A DNA stretch of 37,627 nucleotides from Kutzneria sp. (GTDB lineage Bacteria; Actinomycetota; Actinomycetes; Mycobacteriales; Pseudonocardiaceae): positions 1-37,627 of the forward strand of contig JAFAZC010000161.1 of assembly GCA_019239965.1 (NCBI GenBank), read 5' to 3'. This document shows positions 16,492-23,623 of this stretch, in pieces. Position numbers and translations under genes: made by a program. Under the pieces are notes generated by a model. That model saw only the letters and a list, made by a program, of their open reading frames with translations. It was not told the origin of the DNA and did no database searches. Position 1 is the stretch's first letter. Each line of letters starts with the position of its first letter.

Positions 16492-17541
16492 GTGGCGTCG
16501 CACCGAACGAAGTACGCGGTTCGTGGAGCGCTGGCGATGACCGCGGTGGCCGCCGTGATCAGCATGAACCCGGGTTCCGCCGTGGCCGATCCGCCCACCA
16601 CCGAGCAGGACGCGCTCAAGCAGCTCAACGACGCGACCGCCGCCGCGGAAAAGGCACAGCAGGCGTACCTGGCCGCGCGCGACGATCTGGACGCCAAGAA
16701 CGCCGTTCGCGATGCGGCCGCCAACGACATCCAGAAGTACGGCAAGGACCTCGTCGCTGCGCAGGCCGACGAGGAGAAGTTCCGCGGCCAGGTGGACCAG
16801 TTGGCCGCCGCCTCCTACAACGGGGCGCAGTTCACGCAGTTGTCGGCGTTGCTGACCGGTGAGTCGGCGCAGGACTTCCTTGACCAGTCCACTGCGCTGC
16901 AGATGCTGGCCTCCCGCAATCTCACGGTGTTGAACACCTATGACGCGGCGGTGACCAAGGCTTCCGACTCCAAGGCCAAGGCCACTGACGCGCAGAAGCG
17001 TGCCTCGGACGCCGCCGACGCCGCCGCCAAGATCGTTGCCGACCTCGGGCAGAAGGAGCAGGACTCCAAGGCCGCCGTCACCAAGGCACAGCAGGTCTAC
17101 GCCACACTCACCGGCGCCGCCAGGGCCGCTTGGGGAGCGGCCGGCGACAACGGTGTGTACATCGGCCCGCCCGGCGCGGCGGGCAGCGCGATGAACGCCG
17201 CACTGTCCCAGCGGGGCGTGCCCTACGTGTTTGGCGGCGAGACACCCGGCAGCGGGTTCGACTGCTCGGGGCTGACGCAGTGGGCCTACCGGCAGGCCGG
17301 GGTCAGCATCCCCCGGTCGGCGGCGGCCCAGTTCACCGTCGGACGGTCGGTGTCGTTGAGCGCGCTCGTGCCGGGCGACCTGATCTTCTACGGGTACTCG
17401 GCCTCCGGGATCCACCACGTCTCGATGTACATCGGCGACGGCAAGGTGGTGCACGCCTCCACCGAGGGACAGCCGGTGAAGGTGGTCCCGCTGTCGCGGT
17501 CAGGCAGCGACGTCTTCGGCGCCAAACGCATCGTCGGCTGA
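16492..17541 (+). CDS. Secreted NlpC/P60 peptidoglycan endopeptidase (copy 1)
   Basis: 349 residues from GTG 16492, AAGGAG about 10 nt upstream. A Sec signal peptide (RGALAMTAVAAVI) has likely cleavage after AVA (residue 32). Residues about 40-205 form long Ala/Lys/Asp-rich coiled coils, as in Rip-type hydrolases. The C-terminal NlpC/P60 domain has the catalytic triad Cys258 (FDCSGLTQW), His309 and His321. It should cleave peptide stems of peptidoglycan, the coiled coil keeping it inactive or tethering it (family knowledge). It corresponds in position to mycobacterial Rv2190c. A near-duplicate follows at 17626. It has a long 5' region with stems and possible regulator sites. Confidence 0.93.
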   Translation: MASHRTKYAVRGALAMTAVAAVISMNPGSAVADPPTTEQDALKQLNDATAAAEKAQQAYLAARDDLDAKNAVRDAAANDIQKYGKDLVAAQADEEKFRGQVDQLAAASYNGAQFTQLSALLTGESAQDFLDQSTALQMLASRNLTVLNTYDAAVTKASDSKAKATDAQKRASDAADAAAKIVADLGQKEQDSKAAVTKAQQVYATLTGAARAAWGAAGDNGVYIGPPGAAGSAMNAALSQRGVPYVFGGETPGSGFDCSGLTQWAYRQAGVSIPRSAAAQFTVGRSVSLSALVPGDLIFYGYSASGIHHVSMYIGDGKVVHASTEGQPVKVVPLSRSGSDVFGAKRIVG

Positions 17542-17564
17542 GCCGCCGACGCCACTACCAGGGC

Positions 17565-17589
17565 GGACACCTCCGAGCGTGGGGTGTCC
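17565..17589 (+). terminator. Hairpin between the two NlpC/P60 genes
   Basis: GGACACCTC (17565-17573) pairs with GGGGTGTCC (17581-17589), nine pairs with one wobble and a 7-nt loop. It lies 24 bp past the first nlpC stop and before the second gene's own promoter. Confidence 0.65.
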
Positions 17590-17612
17590 ACCGGCGCCTG
17601 CCCGCGGGCCGG

Positions 17613-17618
17613 TAGCCT
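17613..17618 (+). promoter_or_regulatory. Leaderless-type -10 box TAGCCT of nlpC-2
   Basis: TAGCCT, seven bases (gcccgcc), then GTG 17626 with no Shine-Dalgarno. Unlike copy 1, copy 2 seems to have no leader. Confidence 0.6.
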
Positions 17619-17625
17619 GCCCGCC

Positions 17626-18678
17626 GTGGTCAATCACAGACTCAAGCGTGTGATGCACGGGGCGGTCGTGGTCACCGCCGCAACGGCCGTCGCGAGCCTG
17701 AGCCCGGGCTCGGCGACCGCTGACCCTCCCCCAGCCAGCGCGGCCGACCCACAGCAGCGGTTCCAGGAGCTGAGCTCGCAGGCCGACCAGATCGGACAGC
17801 AGTACCTGGCCGCCAAGGACGCTCTCGCGGCCCGACGCGACGACCTCGCCCGGGCAACGGCCGACATCCAGAAGGACGACCAGGACCTTCGGGCCGCGCA
17901 GGCGGACGAGGAGAAGTTCCGCGGCCAGGTGGACCAGTTGGCCGCCGCCTCCTACGGTGGCGCCCAGTTCACACAGTTGTCGGCGCTGCTGACCGGTGAG
18001 TCGGCCAAGGACTTCCTCGACCAGTCCACCGCGCTGCAGATGGTGGCCTCGCGCAACCTCGCTGTGCTGAACACCTATGACGCCGCGGTGAGCAAGGCCG
18101 CGGATGCCAAGGCGAAAGCCACTGACGCGCAGAAGCGTGCCTCGGACGCCGCCGACGCCGCCGCCGAGATCCTCGCCGATCTCGATCACAAGAAGCAGGA
18201 CGCGGAGAAGGCCGTCGCCGAGGCGAGAGCGGCGTTGGGCAGGCTTTCCGCGGCGCAGCGGCACGCACTGCTCGACGTCGGCGATCTTGGTTCGTTCATC
18301 GGCCCGCCCGGTGCCGCCGGCGTGGCGATGCAGGCGGCACTGGCGCAGCGCGGGGTGCCCTACGTGTGGGGCGGCGAGACACCCGGCGGCGGATTCGACT
18401 GCTCGGGGCTGACGCAGTGGGCCTACCGGCAGGCCGGGGTCAACATCCCCCGCTCAGCGGCGGCGCAGTACGGCATCGGCCAGCTGGTGTCACGCGATGC
18501 GCTGCGGCCGGGCGACCTGATCTTCTTCGGTCGCACCGCGTCGGGGATCTATCATGTGGCGATGTACGTCGGCAACGGCATGGTGGTGCACGCGCCGACG
18601 GAAGGGGAGAACGTCAAGGTCGTGCCGCTCTCACAGGCCGGCGGCGGATACTTTGGGGCCAAGCGTGTTGTCGGCTGA
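17626..18678 (+). CDS. Secreted NlpC/P60 peptidoglycan endopeptidase (copy 2)
   Basis: 350 residues from GTG 17626. The architecture is the same as the preceding gene: signal peptide ending near TADPP, coiled coil, and NlpC/P60 domain with Cys259, His310 and His322. Long blocks are identical in protein and nearly so in DNA (EEKFRGQVDQLAAASY, GAQFTQLSALLTGESA, KATDAQKRASDAADAAA, FDCSGLTQWAYRQAG), while the N-terminal coil and the linker before the catalytic domain differ. It is a tandem duplicate with patches of retained identity. The separate leaderless promoter and the intervening terminator mean it can be expressed independently of copy 1. Confidence 0.93.
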   Translation: MVNHRLKRVMHGAVVVTAATAVASLSPGSATADPPPASAADPQQRFQELSSQADQIGQQYLAAKDALAARRDDLARATADIQKDDQDLRAAQADEEKFRGQVDQLAAASYGGAQFTQLSALLTGESAKDFLDQSTALQMVASRNLAVLNTYDAAVSKAADAKAKATDAQKRASDAADAAAEILADLDHKKQDAEKAVAEARAALGRLSAAQRHALLDVGDLGSFIGPPGAAGVAMQAALAQRGVPYVWGGETPGGGFDCSGLTQWAYRQAGVNIPRSAAAQYGIGQLVSRDALRPGDLIFFGRTASGIYHVAMYVGNGMVVHAPTEGENVKVVPLSQAGGGYFGAKRVVG

Positions 18679-18699
18679 CCGACGCTGACCCCGATCGGG

Positions 18700-19986
18700 A
18701 TGGGCGGGGTGCGGGTGCGATCGGCCGGAATGCTGGTGCTGTCACTGCTTGGCGTTCTGGTGGTGCTCGGCCCGACATCGACCGCCGTCGTCGATTCTGA
18801 TCCCGCGCCGCCGGTGCGGGCCTCGCCCGAGCAGGACGGCCGGACCACGGCCGTCACCGATCTGCTGCACCGGCGTGCCGATGCGATTCTGCGGCACGAC
18901 CGCGCCGGGTTCCTCGCCACCGTCGACCCGGCGGCCACCGCGCAGTTCGCGGCCGCCCAGCGTGCGCTGTTCGACAACCTCGCCGGCGTGCCGCTGGCAA
19001 CCTGGTCCTACCGGGTCGATCCGTCGACGGTGCTGTCGCCCCTCGGCGGGCAGGCGCGGGACGACGTGGAGCTGTGGGCACCCGCCGTCGAGTTGGCCTA
19101 CACCCTGGACGGCATCGACGGCGCGCCCGCCACCGAACCGATGGGCTACCTGTTCGCCAAGCGCGGTGACAGGTGGTACCTGACCTCGGACACCGGACTG
19201 AGCCGGCAGACCTGGCGCGGCCCGTGGGACTTCGGGTCGGTGACGACGCTGCGGGCCGCATCCGGTCTTGTGCTGACGCATCCGCGCAATCTCGCGTTGG
19301 GCAGGCGGGTCGCGGCCGAGCTCGACGATGACGTCGCCGCGGTCACCGCGGTGTGGGGCAGGCAGTGGCCGCAACGGGTCGCGGTGCTGCTGCCTGACTC
19401 CACCGACGAGCTCAGGGCGTTCGTCGGCGCCGAGTTCGCCGTGCAGACCATCGCGGCCGTCGCGGTCGCCGACAGCGTCGACCACGACAACCGGTCGGCC
19501 ACCGGTCAGCGGGTGGTGCTCAACCCCAACAACGCCCGCAAGCTGTCCGCGGCCTCACTGAGGGTGGTGCTGCGGCACGAGCTGACCCATGTGGCCGCGC
19601 GCGGTGTCACCGTGGACGGCACGCCGATGTGGATGCTGGAGGGGTTCGCCGACTACGTCGGCTACTACGGCAGCGGTATCGCCGCGACCACGGTGGCACC
19701 CGAGGTGGCCCGTCTCATCGACGCCGGCACACCGCCGCGGTCCCTTCCGGCCAACTCCGACTTCGCGGCGAGCGGCGGCCGGATCGAACTGGCGTACCAG
19801 GAAGCCTGGACGGTCACCAGCTACATCGCCGAGACCTTCGGGCAGGACGCACTCGTCCGGCTCTACCAGGCGGTCGCCGGTGAGGATCCGAGTGCTTCCG
19901 TGGACAAGGCGTTGGTGTCGGTCATCGGGGTCGACCAGGCCGAACTCGTGCGCGGCTGGCAGAAGTACCTGACCCAGTGGCTGTGA
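18700..19986 (+). CDS. Secreted peptidase-MA-like zinc metalloprotein
   Basis: 428 residues. An N-terminal hydrophobic segment (MLVLSLLGVLVVLGPTST) acts as signal or anchor. Residues about 45-190 form an NTF2-like helical/beta domain with conserved Trp. The C-terminal domain has HELTH (293-297) and WMLEGFADYVGYY with Glu314, giving the HExxH...E gluzincin pattern of the peptidase MA family. The substrate is unknown. The gene begins 21 nt after nlpC-2 and is likely co-transcribed with it, suggesting action on the envelope. No strong ribosome site is visible before ATG 18700; a later in-frame start such as GTG 18709 is possible. Confidence 0.8.
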   Translation: MGGVRVRSAGMLVLSLLGVLVVLGPTSTAVVDSDPAPPVRASPEQDGRTTAVTDLLHRRADAILRHDRAGFLATVDPAATAQFAAAQRALFDNLAGVPLATWSYRVDPSTVLSPLGGQARDDVELWAPAVELAYTLDGIDGAPATEPMGYLFAKRGDRWYLTSDTGLSRQTWRGPWDFGSVTTLRAASGLVLTHPRNLALGRRVAAELDDDVAAVTAVWGRQWPQRVAVLLPDSTDELRAFVGAEFAVQTIAAVAVADSVDHDNRSATGQRVVLNPNNARKLSAASLRVVLRHELTHVAARGVTVDGTPMWMLEGFADYVGYYGSGIAATTVAPEVARLIDAGTPPRSLPANSDFAASGGRIELAYQEAWTVTSYIAETFGQDALVRLYQAVAGEDPSASVDKALVSVIGVDQAELVRGWQKYLTQWL

Positions 19987-19993
19987 CAGAGGC

Positions 19994-20020
19994 ACTGCGA
20001 CGGAGGAACTGCGACGGAGG
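19994..20020 (+). repeat. Tandem 13-bp repeat carrying a duplicated Shine-Dalgarno
   Basis: ACTGCGACGGAGG occurs at 19994-20006 and again at 20008-20020 (14-bp period). The second copy supplies the GGAGGTGA site for the SDR gene; the first holds a second, more distant GGAGG. Confidence 0.75.
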
Positions 20021-20026
20021 TGACCT

Positions 20027-20767
20027 GTGACTGAGGGACGATTCGCCGGCCGGGTGGCGCTAGTGACCGGTGCCAGCGGTGGACTCGGGGCCGAGATGAG
20101 TACCCGGCTCGCCGCCGACGGGGCGGCGGTCGGAGTGCACTACGCCTCGGATCGGACCGCGGCCGACCAGGTGGCCGGCACGATCGTCACCGCTGGCGGC
20201 CGGGCCGTTGTCATCCAGGCCGATCTGCGTGATCCGCAAGCGTCGACGCGCGTCGTGGATGACGTCGAGGCGGCGTTCGGCCCGGTCGATCTGCTCGTGG
20301 CCAACGCGGGACTGAGCCGGCAGATGCCGTATGAGGAGATCGACGCCGCGGCGTTCGACGAGACGGTGGCGGTCAACCTGCGTGCCCCTTACCTGATGGC
20401 CCGCCGTGTGCTCGGCGGCATGCGGGCCAGGAGGTTTGGGCGGATCCTGTTCACGTCGTCGGTCGCGGCCTTCACCGGTGGACTCGTCGGCCCCCATTAC
20501 GCGGCGTCCAAAGCGGGCCTGCTCGGCCTCACCCACTTCTTCTCCTCCCGCGTCGCCCGCGACGGTGTCACCGTCAACGCGCTGGCTCCCGCGTTGATCG
20601 AGCACACCGACATGCTTCCCGGGGATCCCGGTGACCTTGCCACCCTGGTCCCGGTCGGCCGACTCGGTGATCCCGCCGAGGTGGCCGACCTGGCCATGGC
20701 CGTGTTGCGCAACGGCTACCTGACCAGCCAGGTCATCAGCATCGACGGCGGCATGCACCCCCGCTGA
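20027..20767 (+). CDS. SDR family oxidoreductase (3-oxoacyl-ACP reductase-like)
   Basis: 246 residues from GTG 20027 with GGAGGTGA just upstream. Classical short-chain dehydrogenase: TGASGGLG (14-21) for NAD(P), NAG at 93-95, Asn117, catalytic Ser145, Tyr158 and Lys162 (YAASK), and the C-terminal GYLTSQVISIDGGMHPR typical of FabG-like members. Specific substrate unknown; the family reduces 3-ketoacyl groups or sugars and steroids. It is 40 bp downstream of the metalloprotein gene and probably the last gene of that run, since a hairpin follows. Confidence 0.9.
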   Translation: MTEGRFAGRVALVTGASGGLGAEMSTRLAADGAAVGVHYASDRTAADQVAGTIVTAGGRAVVIQADLRDPQASTRVVDDVEAAFGPVDLLVANAGLSRQMPYEEIDAAAFDETVAVNLRAPYLMARRVLGGMRARRFGRILFTSSVAAFTGGLVGPHYAASKAGLLGLTHFFSSRVARDGVTVNALAPALIEHTDMLPGDPGDLATLVPVGRLGDPAEVADLAMAVLRNGYLTSQVISIDGGMHPR

Positions 20768-20774
20768 GCCGACA

Positions 20775-20807
20775 CGGTGCCGAGAGCCGTGTTGAGAGCG
20801 GGCACCG
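20775..20807 (+). terminator. Hairpin after the SDR gene
   Basis: CGGTGCC (20775-20781) pairs with GGCACCG (20801-20807) across a 19-nt loop, 8 bp after the SDR stop and just before the next gene's -10-like sequence. Confidence 0.45.
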
Positions 20808-20814
20808 GTGCGAC

Positions 20815-20820
20815 GATGAT
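20815..20820 (+). promoter_or_regulatory. Possible leaderless -10 box GATGAT
   Basis: GATGAT, six bases (cggcac), then ATG 20827. It lacks the first T of TANNNT, so it is weaker evidence than the other leaderless sites, but no Shine-Dalgarno exists either. Confidence 0.35.
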
Positions 20821-20826
20821 CGGCAC

Positions 20827-21351
20827 ATGGACAGCGTCTGGGGCGAGCTGGAGCACGAGGCGGAGCGCGCGCTGTGGGCGGATTTCGCGGCCACGTTCGG
20901 CTTCCGTGCCGGCACCGAGCCCAGTGACTGGCCGGCGATCGACGAACCGGTGCCGTCGCTGACGTGGGATCTGGCCCAGGTCTTCGCGGCCGGCGACAGG
21001 TTCACGGAACTGGCCCGCCCGGTCGCCCAGGTGGTGTGCGACGTGTTGCGGGCGTGCACCGTTCCCGACGAGTCGGTGATCCACCATGACTGGGTGCACC
21101 CGTCCGTGGTGTTCCGCCCGCACCGGGTCATCCGTGTCGACGACGTGGCGAACTGGGAGACCTCCCTTTTTCCCAACGGCGACTACTCGATCTTCGTGGC
21201 GTGCGACCTCGCGTTCGGTGTCCTCGGCCACCCCTGGGAGCAGAGCCTGTGTTTCTTCGGCGCACCCGCTGTCGAGGCTGTTACTGAGGTCAACACCGGC
21301 CGGCTCACCACGCTGCTGCGCCGGGACGGTCAGCCGACGTCGATACCGTGA
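20827..21351 (+). CDS. DUF2716 domain protein
   Basis: 174 residues. The DUF2716 pattern is visible: an N-terminal W-x3-E-x3-W-x2-F block, PSLTWDL, then HHDWVHPSVVFRPH, NGDYSIFVACDLAFGVLGHPWEQSLCFFGAP near the end. The function of the family is not known; members are small cytosolic proteins scattered in actinobacteria, often near toxin or accessory genes. Its stop at 21349-21351 shares a base with the -10 box of pimB, which starts 4 nt later, so the two are tightly packed but may be transcribed separately. Confidence 0.75.
   Translation: MDSVWGELEHEAERALWADFAATFGFRAGTEPSDWPAIDEPVPSLTWDLAQVFAAGDRFTELARPVAQVVCDVLRACTVPDESVIHHDWVHPSVVFRPHRVIRVDDVANWETSLFPNGDYSIFVACDLAFGVLGHPWEQSLCFFGAPAVEAVTEVNTGRLTTLLRRDGQPTSIP
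21344..21349 (+). promoter_or_regulatory. Leaderless-type -10 box TACCGT of pimB
   Basis: TACCGT, six bases (gactgg), then GTG 21356. Its last T is the first base of the DUF2716 stop codon TGA, so the promoter is embedded in the upstream coding sequence. Confidence 0.6.
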
Positions 21352-21355
21352 CTGG

Positions 21356-22441
21356 GTGCGCAGGACGCTGTTGGTCACCAACGACTTTCCGCCGCGGGCT
21401 GGCGGCATCCAGTCCTATCTGCACGCGCTCGCCGGCCAGTTGTGCGCGGATCTGGTGGTGTATGCGCCATCCTGGCCCGGACACCGTACTTTCGACCCCA
21501 CACAGCCGTTTCCGGTGGTACGGCACCCCGGCCGGCTGATCCTGCCGACCCCGCGCGTGCGCCGCCGGGTTGCCGACGTCGCCCGTGCCGAGCACTGCGA
21601 GGCGGTCTGGTTCGGCGCCGCCGCCCCGCTGGCGTTGCTCGCGTCGCGCCTTGCCGCCTCCCGGTTCGTGGCGAGCACGCACGGACACGAGGTCGGGTGG
21701 TCCATGACACCGGGCGCCCGCCAGGCGATGCGGCGCATCGGCGCCACGACCGACGTGCTGACCTTCGTGAGCAGGTTCACCCGGTCAAGGATCTCCGCGG
21801 CCCTCGGGCCGCATGCCGTGCTCGAACATCTGCCAGCAGGCGTGGACACCCGGCGGTTCCGGCCTGATCCGGCGTCTCGGGAAGAGGTGCGCCGTCGTTA
21901 CGGGCTGTCCGACCGACCGGTCCTGCTCTGCGTGTCGCGTCTTGTCCGCCGCAAGGGGCAGCATGAGCTGGTGCGGGCACTGCCGGCGATCCGTGCGCGG
22001 GTTCCCGGCGCCACGCTGCTCCTCGTCGGCGACGGGCCCGAGCGGACGAGACTACGCAGATCGGCCGGGGACGGCGTGGTGTTCACCGGTGCCGTGCCGA
22101 CCAAGGAGCTTCCGGCCTTCTACGCGGCGGGCGATGTGTTCGCTATGCCGTGCCGCACCCGGGGGTGTGGTCTGGACGTCGAGGGCCTCGGCATGGTCTG
22201 CCTTGAGGCAGCGGCAAGCGGGCTACCCGTCCTCACCGGTCGGTCCGGTGGCGCGCCGGAGACGGTGCGGGACGGGGTGACCGGCCACGTCGTGGGAGCC
22301 GATCTCGCCGAGGTGGCCGCGGCGCTGCTCGCGGATCCGGCAACGGCGAAGCGGATGGGCGCCGCCGGCCGGGAGTGGATGCGCACGTCCTGGCGATGGG
22401 AGGACAGCGCGGCCAGGCTGGCGGATCTGATCGGCGACTAA
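21356..22441 (+). CDS. pimB: GDP-mannose-dependent phosphatidylinositol monomannoside mannosyltransferase PimB'
   Basis: 361 residues from GTG 21356, a GT-B fold glycosyltransferase of family GT4. The N-terminal NDFPPRAGGIQSYL binds acceptor and phosphate. STHGHE holds the catalytic His111. SRLVRRKGQHELV carries the Arg/Lys diphosphate clamp, VGDGPE follows, and the E-x7-E motif is Glu276...Glu284 (VEGLGMVCLEAA). PimB' adds the second mannose (alpha-1,6) to PIM1 on the inner membrane face, leading to phosphatidylinositol mannosides and lipomannan. The order pimB' then acyl-CoA ligase on the opposite strand matches mycobacteria (Rv2188c/Rv2187). The stop overlaps the end of the convergent DUF1772 relic by 4 bp. 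Confidence 0.9.
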   Translation: MRRTLLVTNDFPPRAGGIQSYLHALAGQLCADLVVYAPSWPGHRTFDPTQPFPVVRHPGRLILPTPRVRRRVADVARAEHCEAVWFGAAAPLALLASRLAASRFVASTHGHEVGWSMTPGARQAMRRIGATTDVLTFVSRFTRSRISAALGPHAVLEHLPAGVDTRRFRPDPASREEVRRRYGLSDRPVLLCVSRLVRRKGQHELVRALPAIRARVPGATLLLVGDGPERTRLRRSAGDGVVFTGAVPTKELPAFYAAGDVFAMPCRTRGCGLDVEGLGMVCLEAAASGLPVLTGRSGGAPETVRDGVTGHVVGADLAEVAAALLADPATAKRMGAAGREWMRTSWRWEDSAARLADLIGD

Positions 22442-22957
22442 GGCGCCAGACGTGGGTCCTCGCCGCGGTGTCGCGGACTCCGTCCGAGCACTGCGGTCGT
22501 CCATGCGGTGCCGCACAAGACGATTCGTGCGGCATTGAGCCGGTACCAGGTGCGCAGCAACGCCTCCTGCCTACCAGGAGTGAGCGGATGGCCAGCCACG
22601 AACAGAGGAACGTTGAGCGCGCGAACGACATAGGCCGTTGCAGAGCAGGAGGCTCGTCGCGGTGACAGCGATCCACCGCTGACCACGTTGTCCACGGGCG
22701 GTGACGAGCGCGGTCAGTGTCGCGGCCACGGTGACCGGTTCAACAGGGGCGAAGTAACGCAGTGGACTGCCTGGGCTCCGCAGTGAGGGCAGTTTTCTGT
22801 CGACCGCGTCGGCTTGCGGATCGCCGGCGAAACGGTGCGGTATCTTGCCGACGGCTTCGTAGAGGTGGCCGAAGAACTCATGGGCGATTCCCGCTCGCGC
22901 AACGGCAAGACAGATGTCGGTGACACGTCGTCTTCGTGTCAGATGGGCAGTAACCAT
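22438..22957 (-). pseudogene. DUF1772 (anthrone oxygenase-like) membrane protein, frameshifted
   Basis: The gene starts at ATG 22957 with GAGGG 8 nt upstream, 10 nt after the tetR stop. The first frame reads through EFFGHLYEAVGKIPHRFAG, FAPVEPVTVAATLTALVTA and RWIAVTATSLL. At about 22641-22648 the frame must skip one base to continue as SATAYVVRALNVPLFVAG and ALLRTWYRLNAARIVLCGTAW, which is the expected DUF1772 C-terminal half. Each frame alone looks coding only on its own side of that point. The shift is either a real disabling mutation or a sequencing error. With tetR it forms a two-gene cassette. Confidence 0.65.
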
Positions 22958-22967
22958 GGTGTATCCC

Positions 22968-23537
22968 TCATTCCTGGTCTGTCAGAAGGCGTTCCAGTTG
23001 CCTGAGTGCCGTGGCGGCGGTGTCGGGATTGAACGTGGCCCCCTTGATCGACGCGATGATCAGCTCGGCGCCGGCGGCCGCGTCGTAGGCTCGGTGCCAG
23101 GCCCCGTCGCTCAGCTGCGCCGTGATGAAGGCGCGCCAGTCCTGATCACCGCGGTCGATGATCGCGCGGATCGCCGGATCGCGGGCGGCCCGCAGATTCA
23201 GCTCACACAGCACGACGAACAGCTCGGGCCGCTCCCGCATAGTGTGTGCCATCAACCGCAGGTGGCGCCGGATCCGGTCTGCGGGACTCCGACCGGACCG
23301 CAGCGTCGGCCACAGCTGTGCGGTGGTGTATTCGACAACGCTGGCGATGAGGTCTTCCTTGGTGGGGAAGTAGTGGTGCAGCGACGAATGGTCGAGGCCC
23401 GCGGCGACCGCGACCGCTCGCAGCCGCAGGCCCTCCAAGCCCCTCTGTGCGATCTGGTCGAAAGCCGCCTGCACGAGTGCACGACGCCGGTCCACCTTGG
23501 CCGCCGTGCTCGGTGGACGCGTCATGGGCATGGTCAC
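22968..23537 (-). CDS. TetR family transcriptional regulator
   Basis: 189 residues, GTG at 23537; ATG 23525 with GAGGTG about 9 nt upstream is an alternative start. The N-terminal helix-turn-helix is clear: ALVQAAFDQIAQRGLEGLRLRAVAVAAGLDHSSLHHYFPTKEDLIASVVEY. The C-terminal ligand/dimer domain resembles TetR_C_6-type proteins. A perfect 22-bp palindrome lies just upstream (23552-23573), so it probably represses its own promoter and the DUF1772 gene that follows 10 bp behind its stop. Such TetR-DUF1772 pairs are small-molecule response cassettes (inference). The ligand is unknown. Confidence 0.9.
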   Translation of the reverse strand: MTMPMTRPPSTAAKVDRRRALVQAAFDQIAQRGLEGLRLRAVAVAAGLDHSSLHHYFPTKEDLIASVVEYTTAQLWPTLRSGRSPADRIRRHLRLMAHTMRERPELFVVLCELNLRAARDPAIRAIIDRGDQDWRAFITAQLSDGAWHRAYDAAAGAELIIASIKGATFNPDTAATALRQLERLLTDQE

Positions 23538-23551
23538 CTCGTCGGCCTCGA

Positions 23552-23573
23552 TTCAACCAACCACTTGGTTGAA
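23552..23573. promoter_or_regulatory. Perfect palindromic TetR operator
   Basis: TTCAACCAA (23552-23560), four bases (ccac), then TTGGTTGAA (23565-23573): a perfect 9+9 inverted repeat, 15 bp before the tetR start. Its AT content is far above that of the surroundings. The size and place fit a TetR dimer operator used in autoregulation. It also faces the 3' end of the acyl-CoA ligase gene, which is not likely to be a target. Confidence 0.85.
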
Positions 23574-23623
23574 AGGTAGCATGAGGCGAGCCGCGCCGCC
23601 CGCGGACGAGGTGTGACCGGGTA

